The notes: generated by a model not told the origin, from the sequence alone. 64,000 nt of DNA from Dipteronia dyeriana (GCA_032871835.1 CM065301.1:77718069-77782068); one strand, 5' to 3'. Counted from the first letter of the stretch, positions 23,961 to 37,739 are shown. Program-made: numbers and translations.

Positions 23961-24877
23961 AAAACCATAACAAAAAGTTTATCAAATTCCAGGCCCTACA
24001 AAATAGAAAAAAAATAATCAAACAGAAATCGTGAAAGTTGAAACAAACCTGATTTGAAAATCTAGCAATTTATGGATTCGGGGATTTGAAGAACAAATAA
24101 AATATGAGAATGAGAGTTTTGTTTTCTAAAGCTTTGATGAACAGAGTGGTATACGTACGTATGTAAGCTAGGGATATAATCAGGACAGCTAGATATTATT
24201 AGAAACCTATATCAATTAGGGAACAAATAATCGAAGGCGGTAAAATAAAAACGCCACCCACCAAATTTTTCTTGTATTTTGTGTTTTTTTTTTCCTTTTA
24301 TTTATTTTAATTAAATAAATTTTAAATTAATGATTCTTTAAAACAAAAAAACTGTCGCTCTTTCTTAATTAATAAACATCAAGACTTCTTGATGGTGTTT
24401 AAAAACTATCAATAATAAATGACATTATTAATAAGCATCATGATACATTTAAGAAAGCATCAAGTTCTTATGATGTTTTTTAAAAACCATCACACAGGAT
24501 TGATGGATAAAAAAACCCATCGTAAATAAATGTCATAAAACCCCTTTTTTCTTGTAGTGTTGGTAAATTAGTTACAAATGATGAGGCGCCATCATCTGAT
24601 TTATTCCCATTTCCTGATTATTAGGAAACCGTTAGAAGTTGGTTAGTAAATTAGTTTGTAATATAAAAACATGTATTGCATGTAAGAGTCAATTGCCTTT
24701 TGTAACCTTTCTCTGTTATCAATGAAGCAACTTTTCAGAAGCTATTAATGGCAAAACTCATTTCTTCAATTTGCTTTTACTTTTCTTTCTCGTTCAATAC
24801 TTTCATCGAACACCTAGCCTTGCGTATCAAACACTTTAACTCTGTTTAGCTTTTTCTTCGTTTCCTGTATTGTTTTA

Positions 24878-24890
24878 TGGTATTAGAGCC
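24878..24890 (+). other. Copia 1 primer-binding site
   Basis: TGGTATTAGAGCC directly follows the 5' LTR. It is one base off the usual Copia site TGGTATCAGAGCC, which pairs with the 3' end of initiator methionine tRNA. Confidence 0.85.
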
Positions 24891-25599
24891 TTTTACAAAC
24901 GTCAATGGCTGAAGATCATTTAAACGATAAACACATCTCACATCACTCTTCCTTTGTTAGAAATCACAACACCTTTTCTCGAAATAAAAAAGCTATGAAT
25001 TACTCATCACTCGCAAAAAGTTTGAGTCTAAATTTAACTCTGAAACTTGATCAAAGTAATCACATTTACTGGAAAATACAAGTGTTAAAAGCAATTTGAG
25101 CTCTGAATCTGGCGTATCTCATTATCGAAGCTAAACCTCCATCTGAGAGAGTTATTGAAGGTAACTCAAGCGATGAAGAAGGAACAAGTGAGCAACAGAC
25201 TAGTGATTAATAAATTACTTAGGACAACAGATTAGTTACTGATGTGTTGACTTTTTTTAGTACAAGTATTCTTGGCCAGACCATAGTTGTCGGAGGCAAT
25301 AGGCACCTTAAGGCGAAATGGGCCTCTATTGCCCGAGGCACTAGGCGCCAGGCGATGTGCACGCCCGACTGAAGCGATGCTATCTATTTTATGAAAACAT
25401 GTATAGCTAATTTATCCACAATTTTTTTAAGTGATTACTTTCGAAACTACACACAACATATAATAATTAAATAATAAATAATTACCATCATAATTCATAG
25501 TTTAAAATAGACCAAATTTGCGAAAACAATTCAAATCATCACAATTCTAATAAAAACAAGATCATGCATCGAAATCATATTCTATATCATCATCTCCTC

Positions 25600-27115
25600 C
25601 AATCCCTTCTTGAAGTTCTTCTTGTTGAAGTTGCTCTCTCTAATCTTGTCCTTCAATCGCATCTTCACTTTCCTTCTCATCTAATAATTGATTCCTTAGT
25701 TGAACTTGAGGTGCCCTTGATGAAGAAGCTTCTCTCACTCTAAATCGATAACTAGACTCCCTAACTAAAGCAGCTGTAGCAATACCATTCCATGTCAAAT
25801 TATCTTCTTTTGTAGAAACAAGTTCATTATCTTCATCATTCTCATCATCCAACCTTACAATCAACTATTCATTGTAGTCATCAATTTCATTCAAATAGGT
25901 GGGATAAATGGTGTCGTGTGCATCATATCGACGCTTCAATGCTCTATTGTATTTTATGAATATCGAGTCATTTAAACGATTTTGAGCAAGTCTATTTCTT
26001 CTTTTGGTAAGAAGCTGCAATATTTATGCTTACAAAATAAGAATATTTATATTATAATGTAAAATGTAATTAAAAATACTTTTAAAAGTAAAAACATAGA
26101 CTTACATTTTCAAATACACTTCAATTATGTTACACCAGATGAACTGCAAGTGAGGATAAGAATCTTTATATCACAATTTTACAAGCAGGTGTAGAAGTGC
26201 CATATGAATCTCACCACTCAGCTGTTAATTAAAAATGAAAAATCATTAATAAATATTTGTTACATAACATTTTAGAAATATACTACATGTTTTAGAAATA
26301 TATACTTGTTGATTTCTTTCCTCTCATTCTAGCGCTCATTGGACTACCAAATAGTCATTCAGCTTTCTTAAACTTGGAGAGCTCAAGATCAATTGCACAT
26401 CGAGTCTCTACATTTGGGACCAACATTTCTATGCACATATACAATCCATTTGCCACCTCATCAACTACAGTAATAGTATTGTAGAAAATTTTGGGTTAAA
26501 GAACCACCCGACTCCATGTAAAGGGCGATGAAGTTGAATATTCCATCTAACTTCAACCAATTTGAAAATATCTTCATATTTACTTTCATTGCCCCCAAAA
26601 GATCTAGCAATGGTTTCTTTAGACCTATCCATTGCCTTTTAAATATAGCACATGTCATGCTTTCTCTCACCATCCACCAACCGAAGCACACCCACAAGAG
26701 GACCAACTATTTTAAAGACAAACACCACATTGTTCAAAAATGAAGGCATGAGCAAAACTTCCACAACTCTTTTAGCCCTAGCTTTTTTAACCCATTTGCT
26801 TTTTGCCCATTCATCAGAAGTAAACATCCTTCTGATGTTGACCTTTTGGCTATGAATCCTGGACAATGTTATAAAAGCAGTTGCAAATCTTGTTTTTACA
26901 TGCCTCAATAATTCTTTCATGTTTGTATACTTCCTCAACATGTTTACCACACCAATGCGACTGTAGATGTAACTACTAATCATAGTGGCCCTCTCAAATG
27001 TTTGCTTCATCCTTTTCAACTTAAAAATATCTTCTAATATCAAATCCAAACAGTGTGCATCGCATGGTGTCCATTGTCCAAAACAAGTTGGAATATTTTA
27101 CCTCTAGAAATCTCC

Positions 27116-27164
<49 letters not shown>

Positions 27165-28140
27165 TAAATATTTCTCAAATCTCAATCTATAAATCTTAAG
27201 TCTTAACTCGTAACTAATAAGTAAAAAATATATAACACCGGCCAAAACATTACTTGCAGCGCTGTCGGTGACAACTTGAACCACATTGTCTACGTCAATA
27301 TTTTCCACGAATTGATTTAGTAGCTCAAACATCTTCTCACAAGTCTTTACATATCCTGAAGCATCAACAGACTCAACAAACACACTTCTTCTTGGACTAT
27401 TTACTAGGAAATTATTCAATGTTTGTTCTCTTCTGTCTTTCCAACCATCCGACAGAATGGAACATCCATAAGTCTTTTATTCATCTATATGAACCTTCAA
27501 AGTTTTATGGGTAAAATCCACCTCATTCTTCAGAATGGGAACCTTGACTTCAAGATATGTTAGCGGTTTAACTCCCGGACCATATTGTCCAACCGCCTCA
27601 TAAAATGCATTGAAGATATGGTACTTCACAGCATTGAATGAAATCCCCGCATCATACATCCTTAATTCCTCTATTACCGTATCGCTTTCACCCAACTTCA
27701 ATTCCTTGAACATGAAAAGGTCTTGTTGTACTACAAATCAAGTGGACGCTTTTGTTTTGGTTTTTTAAATAGGATGATGCTTTCATTATTGCTTATACTT
27801 CCACCTCTACTTGGTTGTTTTTTAGTAGGATTAGTAGAAAGCATCGCCAAATCATCATCTCCTTTGCCATAATTAAAATCATCTTCAGGTGCCAAAATTT
27901 TCTATTCTTTCTCATTCTTTTTCCTTTGCATATAATTTAGGATCTCTTCTTTGACTTGTGTTGGAACTTTGGCACAATGTGTGACATTCTTAGAACATGC
28001 AACTAAATGTTGCTTACCCAGAAAAATACCTCATTTTGACTGTTTACCACCAAAAATGTATTTTGTAATATTTGTGTCGTTAGGGTTAGGCAACTGAAAT
28101 AGCACCATACGGGATCCTTCTTTACGTTCGATGTTTGGTT
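25600..28140 (-). pseudogene. hAT transposase (BED finger, DUF659, dimerisation region), broken
   Basis: Read on the minus strand: a BED-finger-like region (about 28110-27930; GKQHLVACSKNVTHC, then AKVPTQVKEEILNYM) is followed by MYDAGISFNAVKYHIFNAFYEA. The DUF659 core follows (DGWKDRREQTLNNFLVNSP near 27440, and DNVVQVVTDSAASNVLAG near 27260). The C-terminal part comes next (RIGVVNMLRKYTN, KTRFATAFITLSRI). The acidic tail with RNRLAQNRLNDSIFIKYN is near 25970-25920. At least two in-frame stops and an AT microsatellite (27120-27161) interrupt it. Transposase function is therefore lost. Confidence 0.82.
27120..27161. repeat. (AT)n microsatellite
   Basis: An uninterrupted TA dinucleotide run of about 40 bp inside the hAT transposase pseudogene, probably in an intron between DUF659 and the C-terminal region. 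Confidence 0.9.
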
Positions 28141-31100
28141 CGCATCTGATGTCGACATTTAGAATTTGAAACCTATAATCACAAAAAGTACAATCAAAAT
28201 TTATTCGCTAATAACTAATAGGTGCAATAAGAAAGTAATAGTTAACAAACAAACCAACAAATTATTAATTCAATTTAAAAAAAAAACACTAACAATGTTG
28301 ATTGTAGTCTGTACACAAACAAACAAATTGATTAGTTTTCTAAGGTATTTTTTGTTGTTGTTTTAAAAAATGACTCTTGAATAGTTAAAAGATAGACAAA
28401 ACAACATTAAAAAAAATCAATCAGACGCGCTTAAAAATTGCCTAAGTGCGCCTTGCGATTCAGCACTTAAGTGTAAAAAGCACTCGTCTTATCGAAGGGA
28501 CTGTGCCTAACCACACTCAAGACGCTAAGCCTTCACCCTGCCTCACATATCGCCTAAACATGTTTTTGACAATAGTGGGCTAGGCAACTACTTGCAAATC
28601 TTCTTATGAAGTCTGGTTTAAGATTGAACGAGTATATGCACAAATATCAAAAGTAAAACATTTCAACTTAGACAACAACTTCGAGTTATGAAGAAAGGCT
28701 CATATTATATTTACGGCTTTACTATAAAAGTTATGATAGTTAGTGATGCTTTACTGGCTGCTGGAGATAAGGTTACGGAAAAATACTATAATGACCTTAG
28801 CAAATGTTGTTGGTCATGAATATGACTCAGTTGTCACTCTTGTGACCCCTTAACAAAAGGTTATGTCTCTTGAAGATGTTCAATTCCTTCTTCTAATGCA
28901 TGAACAACATATTGAGTAGTTGAATCCTTCTCCTTTAAGTATGGTAAATCCATATGCTTATTTTACATCAAATAATTCCAACTTTAGCAATAGAGGAAAT
29001 GGCAAAAACAATTTTAACAACAATTTTATATGTAATAGTTAAGGAGGAAGAAATAGATGTGGTAGATCTAATGATGGAAGATCTAATCAACTTTATCGTC
29101 AACTATGCTCTAAATCAGGCCATAGAGCTTGGTAATGCTACAAATGTTTTGATCAGCACTTTCAAAGAGGTCCTGCAAATCAAGCAAATCAAAACTCTCA
29201 TGTCAATCAAAGAAATCAGGCATTCCTGATTCAACATCAGAATTACAACTTATATGAACAAGGATTTACCACTTCGAATCTCTCTAATTCTTTAAACATC
29301 TTTTAAGAGAACATACAGATGGTACCTACTAGAAATTATCAAAATGCAATCAATTTTACAACACCTGAAACTATTGTTGATCAATCATGGTACGTAGATA
29401 CCGGTGCTACTAACCATGTGACCTATAATCTCAACAATCTCTCTATCAAAGCTGATTATGAAGGTAATGACAAATGCTTTGTAGGTAATGATGATCAATT
29501 GACAATATCTCACATTGGCAATGCTAATATTAAGTCACATAGTTTTCCACATGTTGACTTACATCTCAAACAAGTTCTTTATGTGCATGCTATTACTAAG
29601 AATCTTCTTAGCAGTTCTAACTTCACTAAAGATAATGATGTCATAGTTGAGTTTTCTTCTCGTGGCTATGTTATCAAGGACCATAGAATCAAGAAAGTTC
29701 TTCTTCAAAGATGTCTTATAAATGGGCTCTATAAGTTGAAGTTAATCGAAGTTACTTCTCAAAGTATCAATCTGTTGAAGTCTGTGTCATGTGCTACATT
29801 CAATTTAAATAAAAATAGGTCTCAAAGTGTTATAAATAATTTTAGTGCTCATGTTTTGCCTAGCAATGCTAATTCAACTCATTTTAGTGTCTTTATAGCT
29901 ACTAAAACCTAATATATATCGTGGCATGCAAAGTTAGGTCACCTAGCTCCATTAATACTTCAGAAGGTGGTAAAGATCTTACATTTTCTTTATAATGTAC
30001 AAACTCCACATTTTTGTGACACATGTAAACTAAGGAAGCTATATAAGCTACTTTTTGAAAGAGCAAGTATCACTGCAAAACCTCATTCAGAGCTTATTTA
30101 TTGTGATGTTTGGGGTCCTGCACCTATGTATTCTTGTGAAAGTTATTGATACTACATTATTTTTGTATATGTCTTTACAAGATTCACTTGGACTTGTCCT
30201 TTTAAGCTAAAGTCAAATGCTTTACATATGTTTATCAAGTTCAAAAAGTCTGTTAACCTACAATTTGAAAACAAAATCAAATGTTTTCAAGCAAATATTG
30301 GAGGAGAATATTATCTTTTCATATCTTATTTGTCTGATTTAGGTGTCAAAGTAAGGTTCTCATATTCTAATACTCATCAATAGAATGAGGTTCCTGAATG
30401 GAAGCATATAAGTATTGTTAAATTGGGTTTGACTCTCATGGCATATACTGGTTTACCTATAAAATTTTAGATTGTTCATCATATCAATGTTTTTAATCAA
30501 TAACTTACCAGCTGTAGTTTTGAATTTCTTGTCTCCTTCAGAAAAGTTGTTCAAGAAAAAGCCAAATTACAAATTTCTAAGGGTTTTTGGGTGTTCGTAC
30601 TTTCACTGTCTAAGGGATTACTCTAGACATAAGCTAGACTTTCACACTAGTAAATGTGTCTTTATTGGGTATAACTTGTACCATAAAGTTTATAGATGTC
30701 TTCACACTTCTTGAAAGGGTTTTATCTGAAGACATGTTTTATCTCAAGACTTGTGATCTTTAATGAGTTGGAGTTTCCATATAAAGCCTTGTTTGACTCT
30801 TTATCAGTTGTTGATTCTACAACTAGCTCAGCACCTATCTCTTTAGTATTAAATCTATTTCAGAGGTTTGAAAATAGAGTCTTCTCAAGATACACATCTA
30901 CTGCACAAGTTTCTGATAAATTTGATGATGTGCCTAGATCTGGATATGAGATGCATTCAAGAGATTCCTCTTCTTCAAGCTCTTGGGAGGCTTTCTCTCT
31001 TCCTTCAGATCTTGTTAGTGTTTTTGCTCATCATGATATAAATTTAACATCATACCATATTAATACTCTATCAACTAATCAACATCCAATGGTTACAAGA

Positions 31101-31903
31101 AGTAAGACTGGATCCTTAAAGCCCAGGTTTTCTATTCTAATTGTAATGTTCTCACTAGTTTTCTAACACAGGTTGAACCTAAGTCTGACAAGACTGCCAT
31201 GACTGATTCTAAATGGCTTACTCCTATGAGGTCTGAATTTCAAGCTCTTCAGACTAATAATACCTGGTCCTTTATACCTGTATCTTCTAACATGAACATA
31301 TTTAGTAGAAAATGGATTTTCAGAACCAAGTTCAATCCAGATGGTTCAGTTCTAAATCACAAAGCTAGACTTATTGTAAATGAGTTTCATCAAACTGCTA
31401 GACTTGACTTCTTTGATACCTTTAGTCCTGTTGTGAAGCCATTTACTATCCATGTTTTTTTTGTCATGGTTATTCATTTTGATTGAGATTTACAACAAGT
31501 TGATATCAACAATGCCTTTTTGAATAGGGACTTGAACAAACTTAGGGTTTTTGTTGATAACAGGCTTTCTCACTGTGTTTGCAAACTTTACAAGGCTTTA
31601 TATTGTCTCACGTAAGCCCCTAGATCATGATTTCACAAGCTTCGAACAGATATAATGTCTTGGGGATTTAGAAGTTCTGCATCAAACACTTCATTGTTCA
31701 TCAAGCATTCTGGTAAAGAATTGCTCTTTTTTCTAATATTTGTGGATGATGTACTTATCTCAGGTACTGGCTCCTCTCTCATTTATAAAATTGTTGCTTA
31801 GCTTCATAGTACTTTTGCTCTTAAAACTCTTGGGTAAATTAATTATTTTCTAAGCTTTGAGGCTTTTTGTGATTCAAAAGGTTTATATCTCACCTAATCA
31901 AAG

Positions 31904-33884
31904 TGTTGGGTCCCTAGTTTACCGATCGCGCAACGAATTAACATTTTTAAAAAATATATTTCATAAATAAACTACGACCAGTAAGCCCTGAGATCCATTT
32001 TTCAGAACAGTAAAATAACAAGAATCGAAATCGAAATCGAAATAAAAGAGAAGAGAAGAAACGATTTCTTCGTACCTTTGTTGATGACTCATTCTTTTTA
32101 CGATCTACTCCCGATTTGAACTAGGAGATCTTCCTCGCTATCTCTCGGAACAGGTAACTGCGTGTGGGCGCATCACGGTACTTGGGAACAATAGGAGGAT
32201 GAAGAGAGAAGAAGAAGAATTTTTTTTCCCTCTTGATCGAAAAGCTTAGAACTCTTCTAGGGTTCTTCTTTTTTCTTTTACGTACTATTAACTCTTAATC
32301 GTTCTCTCTTTTTTATTGACTGTCTTAAAAAAAAAATTGTTTCCAAAAAACATATATCATATATATTTCTTTTTAAAACAACTGATGATATCTTCTTAAT
32401 TTAAAACAAATTCTTTATTTTTTTTATTAAAAGATATCATCTAATTTGAATTTAAACTATTTAAATTCAATTTTAATTAAAACCAATCAATTAAACCAAT
32501 CAATCTAATCTTTTAAGATATCAAATATCTTTAAAGATATTGATTAATATTTTGTTTATTTGATTTGATTTGAATTCAAACTCTTTAAATTCAAAATTAA
32601 ATATTTAATTTAATAAAATAAAATAATCATATTATCTTATTTTATTCAAAATCAAATATCAACAAACACCATCCATTTAGTGATTAATAACATAATTAAA
32701 TAATCTTATTATTTAATTTATTTAATCACCATTATTCATTAATTAAATAATCTCATTATTCAATTAATTTCCGAACTAATACATGTCAATTTCGTAACAC
32801 AATTAATTAGACAATCCAATTAATTAACCGTGACCCTTGTTACCTAAATCGATCAGGCTAGCAAGGGGACTTAATGGACCCATAGTATTTTGAGCTACAA
32901 TAATCCTTTGAAATAGTTAATTAAACTCTTTAATTAATATTTCATGATTATTAACTTCAGTGTTATTCCACTAAAAACCCGAAGCTGCACTCTCTCAACT
33001 GTAGATGTTTTCACACAAACCAATAACTTTCGGTGTCCATCGATATAGCTATTACATATAGTATGATCCTCTACAAGTAGTTCATAATTAGAGTTGAGTC
33101 ATAATATTCGTTATACCCCTCTAACTATATCTTTTTATTAAGTACCATTGATTCTCTAATGACCAATAAATCCTACATTCCTTACGAAATTAGGAGGGCG
33201 ACATTCCTTACGGAATTAGGAGATCGCTCATATTTTTCAAGCCCTGAATCAACCCTAAGGGAACTACCATATACTTCTCACAAGAAGGAGTGAATTTCAC
33301 TATTGGGTACAAACATTTCCAACCACAAGCCAAACTGCAATCCCAACATACAGAGCATATTGATCGGGAATGCAACTTCGACCTCACCCATGGTATATCA
33401 AAGACCACGATCTAACCTGAAGGAGTCGATAAGACACTCATGATTAAGATCACCCACATATAGCCGTCATTAGTTGATATATGTGAATCTCATCGTTAAA
33501 CAGATCTTAGTGAGAGATTCATATAGATCATGCCCCAGTCCTATATGATCACATCATACAAGGTGCCTCCATTCTCATATCTCCATATGAATGATCCAGG
33601 ATAGGATCACCGTACACTACAGAATGAACCACAACTATAGATTAACCATAAATAAAGTACACAACTTTATTTGCTATCTACGGACTCTTTAGATTGCATG
33701 TCTCTTACTGTATCCCTATGTATATGACATTCATACATAGTTTGAGATTACATCCAGCAATCTTGGATATTTTATGAACAAGTTATACACAATATATGAC
33801 ATAAAAAGAATGAATTAAACTATTATTTTATTTATGTTACCATTCCATTTACAAATTACAAGCTTTAGGGCATAAACCCCAACA
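31904..33884. mobile_element. Large solo LTR (1981 bp) inside Copia 1 pol
   Basis: Starts TGTTGGGTCCCTAG and ends AAACCCCAACA, perfect TGTTGGG/CCCAACA-type ends. The exact 5-bp target duplication is CAAAG (31899-31903 and 33885-33889). No internal region, primer-binding site or second LTR is present, so it is a solo LTR left by LTR-LTR recombination. A long LTR of this kind is typical of Angela/SIRE-like Copia families; I did not identify the family. It has no coding capacity. Confidence 0.88.
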
Positions 33885-34517
33885 CAAAGTACATTGTTAA
33901 TCTTATTAAAATGAATAATATTTTTTATTCAAAACCATATTCTACACCTATCGGTGCTAGTTCCAAGCTAACTACAAAGGATGGTAAGCTGTTAGATAAT
34001 CCAACAGTGTATAGAAGTACTATTTGTGCTCTTTAATATATGTGCTACACAAGACCTGACATCTCGTTTAGTGTTAAGAAGCTAAGTCAGTTCCTTGCAG
34101 ACATACTCAACTACATTGTCAAGCTTGTAAAAGAATCTTGAGGTACTTGAAAGGCACCATTCATAAAGGTTTGTTGTTCAAACATTCTAAAAATTTATAT
34201 CTAGAGTCCTATGTTGATGCTGATTGGGCTAGTTGTCTTAATGATAAAAGGTCTACTAGTAGCAATTGCATATTCCTATGTGGAAATCTTATCTCTTGGA
34301 CTTCAAAGAAGTAACAAGTAATTGCTAGATCTAGTACTGATGTCGAATATAGGTCAATGGATCAGATTACTACAGAGGTGTTGTGGTTACAATTTCTTCT
34401 TCAAGAGCTTCAAATCTAAGTCCCTTCTCCTGCCATCATTTGGTGTGACAATATTGAAGCTAATTCTCTCGTCCAAAATCCTATTTTTCACTCAAGAACC
34501 AAACATATTGATATAGA

Positions 34518-35065
34518 TGTTGGAAAAATTCCATCATATGGGGCCACATATGTGAATATTAAATATGTTGTGCTATCTTTTGGTTAAGCCTGAATTAAAG
34601 TGATCTAATTAAGATTTAAAGTTTTAAGGCTTAAGGGTATAATTGTCATGGAATTAATGTGTAGATACCAGAGTGCTATTTCTAATTTGTTGAGGGGCCG
34701 AATTAGAAATAGCCAACATATAATTATTTGATTATTATATATATTTAGGGTTATGGTCCCCAAATTACACGATACTTTTATTTTCTCTGTATCCCCATCA
34801 ACTGAGCAAAATAGAACACGGTAGGGTTCATAAAGGTCGTGATAATTTGGAAGATCATAACTTGTCAACCAACCTCCGGTAATGGATTCAGGTACGCTTC
34901 CGCTATCGATTCTTTTCCGCTTTCTCTTGAATTGACATGGGTTAATATTATATGTTTAGGGTTTGATTAAGTATGTATAGAAACATGTTTAGGTTAAGTT
35001 TTCGGATTAATTATGTACCTATACATGTTGTTTTTGTTTTATTTGTGTTAATCAAAATCCTTACA
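34518..35065 (+). repeat. Copia 2 5' LTR
   Basis: 548 bp, TGTTGGAAAAATTCC to AATCCTTACA. It is followed by AG and the primer-binding site. Confidence 0.9.
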
Positions 35066-35080
35066 AGTGGTATCAGAGCC

Positions 35081-37080
35081 ACCCATGATCGATTATTGAG
35101 AATTGAGATTTGGATATTTATTTTTAAGAAATTTCTAGAAATTTTAGGGTTTAGATCAATGACGTTCTTTTGGAATATTATTTGGGTTTTGATCTTCAGT
35201 GTTTAAAGTTAATTTTAATTTTGTTGTAAAGAATGATTGAATCTTATATGGTCATCTGGATTCAGTGCACGGACAAAGTTTTTTTTTTCTTTCTGATTTC
35301 GAACAAAAAAAAAAGGTTATGCACATTTTCGAAAAAAAAACTGGATCCATTTTCGGGTTGTTGGGTTTCAACCCAGACCCATCTGGTTTCCCTCTTTGCT
35401 TCTCGGTCAACGCCCCTTTTCCGGTGAGTTTTGGGATCGGAGGCTGAGCGTTATGCGGCGACGAGGTCGACCGCCAGTCGCCGTTGACGAACTGGACCAG
35501 ATCGGGCGACCCACTGTTGTTTGCACCGTCGTTCCTTCGATCCAAGTGGATCGATCGTCGATCTCGGTTTGCGAACCGTCGACCTCTACCTCGTTGTGCA
35601 TTGTTGCCTCCAAGCGATGACGTGGTGGCCTTTGGTGCGGTGAACGGCGTAGAACTACGGTTTACAAAACTTTTTTTTATCAGGCCCTTCTTTTGAAAAT
35701 TTGAAATTCTTAAGGGACTGTTTTGCAATTTATTTGGGCCATTATGTGATTTTAATAAACTGTCGGGGTCAATTTATAATTTCCAAAACTTATAGGGTCT
35801 GTTTACAATTTAAAAAAGTTTTGGGTCAGATTTATAATTATTAAAAAGTTACGGGGTCACTTTGTAAATTTTAAAAGTGTTGGGCCGATTTTTAATTATG
35901 AAAACTTGATGGGACTTTCTCTAATTTTACAAAATAATTGTACTTTTGTAATTTTGATAAAATAAAATAAATTTTTTATTTTTTTTTATTTTAAGGATCA
36001 ACTCAAATTCAAATATTGGGTGGTATACCTTTTATGGTTAAATAAAGTAGTCCATCATTCTAAATGAGCTAATTGAAATAAGATGTCACCAAATTGACCT
36101 CTCTTGTGTAGATTGTTCATGAGGGACGTTGGATGTTCGTGTGTGTGTAAATTCATACGGGTATTCACCGGCCTAAAGGAAGGTTAATACTTGACCGAAT
36201 TGCACACACATATGTGGTGGTAAATATGTAACGATTATAAGGTTTTACATGTGAATAATAAGTCGATCCAAAGATAGATTTATTATTTAACATAAATTAT
36301 TGTCAATGTTTGATCACTACTAAAAGAGTACCACATGTGTATATATAAATTCATTTTGGTATTTGCCGGCCCAAAGGAAGGTTAATACTTGGCCGAATTG
36401 TACACATATCTGTGGTGGTAAACATGTGATGATTATAAGGTTTTACATATGAATAATAAGTAGATCAAAGATAGATTTATTATTTAATATAAATTATTGT
36501 CAATGTTTGATCACTACAACAAGAATACCACTTACAATTAATATTATTGTCTAAAGACTTGATATTAATGTTATACTGGGTATCTTAAGATAGGACCGAC
36601 CATTATTTGGTATATCTTTTATGGTTAAATAAAGTGGTTTATCATTCTAAATGGGCTAATTGAAGCAAGATGTCGCCAAAGTGACCTCTCTTGTGTTGAT
36701 TATTCATGAGGAATGTTGGATGTTTGTGTGTGTGTAAATTCATGCGAGTATTAGTCGGTCCAACGAAAGGTTACACACACCTGTGGTGATAAATATGTGA
36801 CGATTATAAGGTTTTACATGTGAATAATAAGTCGATCCAAAGATAGATTTATTATTTGACAGTAATTATTGTCAATGTTTGATCACTACAACAAGAGCAC
36901 CACTTACAATTAATATTACTGTCCAAAGATTTGATATTAATGATGTCCTAGGTATATTGAGATGAGACTTTCCATTATTTGAATTTGTTGATTATTGTAT
37001 TTGGTTATTAATGTGAGCATGTTTGTGTGTTTGTTTTGTTCTCTTTCAAGCTAATGTTTTACTATATCTGCTAATACCAA
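35081..37080 (+). repeat. Copia 2 leader with three copies of a long repeat
   Basis: This 2-kb untranslated leader has a GC-rich first part (35380-35640). A set of degenerate ~45-bp units (about 35700-35930, built around GGGTC...TTTATAATT) follows. Three long copies of one repeat come next: about 36022-36327, 36328-36611 (lacking the first part) and 36612-36980. Each contains ATTATAAGGTTTTACAT and TTGTCAATGTTTGATCACTA. Open frames in the GC-rich part have no recognised domain, so I do not call a gene. Confidence 0.75.
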
Positions 37081-37089
37081 CTCTATACC

Positions 37090-37715
37090 CATGCTTAATG
37101 GGATAAACTTTAAGGATTTGGAAGGAGGACATACTCATTGTTCTCGGCTGCATGGATCTAGACCTTGCACTTCTGGTTGAGCGACCCGCTTCTCTTACGG
37201 ATGCAAGTTCTCTTGATGATAGGAGGAACTTTGAGAAGTGGGATCGCTCAAATTGCATGAGTCTTATGATTATGAAGCGCGGCATTCCAAAGGCATTTGG
37301 GGGCGCGATATCTGAAAAGATAACAAAAGCCAAAGAGTTCCTAGCCGAAATTGAAAAGCGTTTTATGAAAAAACGATAAGGCATAAATCAGTACGCTTTT
37401 GCAAAGCTTGATTCTATGAAGTACAAGGGCAAATGGAACATAAAAGAGTACGTTATGAAAATGTCTCATATTGCTTCTAAGCTTAAGGCATTAAAGCTCG
37501 AGCTGTCTAACGACTTGATCGTGCATTTGGTATTAATATCATTTCCTGCACAATACAGTCAGTTTAAGGTCAGTTACAACTGTCAAAAGGAGAAATGGAC
37601 TCTTAATGAGCTCATTTCTTACTGTGTGTAAGAGGAAGAGAGACTGAAGTGAGACATGACCGAATGTGCTCATTTGGCTAGCACCTTTAAGGATAAGTTT
37701 TATGATCCAACACTT
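37090..37715 (+). pseudogene. Copia 2 gag, interrupted by stops
   Basis: The Copia gag (UBN2-like) region is recognisable by MDLDLALLVERP, ISEKITKAKEFLAEIEKRF, LDSMKYKGKWNIKEYVMKM and WTLNELISYCV. Stops at 37377, 37629 and later separate the pieces. No zinc knuckle is present, consistent with the deletion that follows. Confidence 0.8.
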
Positions 37716-37739
37716 AGGTCAATTTTTTGAAACGGGAAC

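Larger units (their letters stand above)
17707..24559 (-). mobile_element. CACTA (En/Spm) transposon in the Copia 1 5' LTR (6853 bp)
   Basis: The termini are CACTACAAGAAAAAA and its inverse TTTTTTCTTGTAGTG, with a TTG target duplication (17704-17706 and 24560-24562). Subterminal regions repeat motifs such as GATGGTTTTTAAA in both orientations. The only gene found lies on the minus strand (18250-22537). It has DUF4216-like, En/Spm plant-transposase-like and Ulp1-like regions. The TNP2-type catalytic transposase is missing, so the element is probably non-autonomous. The host LTR resumes exactly after the duplication. Confidence 0.92.
16757..24877 (+). repeat. 5' LTR of Copia 1, split by two DNA transposons
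   Basis: Three pieces (16757-16769, 17496-17706 and 24560-24877) match the 3' LTR at 40821-41394 in order. Shared blocks include TACGAAGAGTGATCAAGCTC, TTCCCATTTCCTGATTAT and TTTCCTGTATTGTTTTA. The net length is about 536 bp against 574 bp for the 3' LTR, which carries a small poly-T-centred internal duplication and extra sequence near its start. Confidence 0.88.
25280..28575 (-). mobile_element. hAT transposon inside Copia 1 gag (about 3.3 kb)
   Basis: The left end is CATAGTTGTC followed by GGAGGCAATAGGC. The right end read backwards is CTATTGTCAAAAAC followed by a related AGGCG-rich subterminal stretch. The flanks TTGGCCAG (25272-25279) and TGGGCTAG (28576-28583) match at 6 of 8, a decayed 8-bp target duplication. 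The boundaries could be off by a few bases. Inside lies a broken hAT transposase gene on the minus strand. Confidence 0.72.
24905..29230 (+). pseudogene. Copia 1 gag, split by a hAT insertion
   Basis: The gag start is MAEDHLNDKH at 24905, with the Copia-typical LKLDQSNHIYW (about residues 50-60) before a stop at 25097. The rest resumes after the hAT insertion at 28584 and reaches a degenerate zinc knuckle at 29103-29155 (CSKSGHRAW, a TAA stop, then CYKCFD). Several further stops and frame changes are present, so no Gag protein can be made. Confidence 0.8.

Noticed and set aside
35380..35730. GC-rich open frames on both strands in the Copia 2 leader
   Set aside because: No known domain, overlapping frames on both strands, and position in an untranslated leader. 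A captured gene fragment is possible but unsupported.
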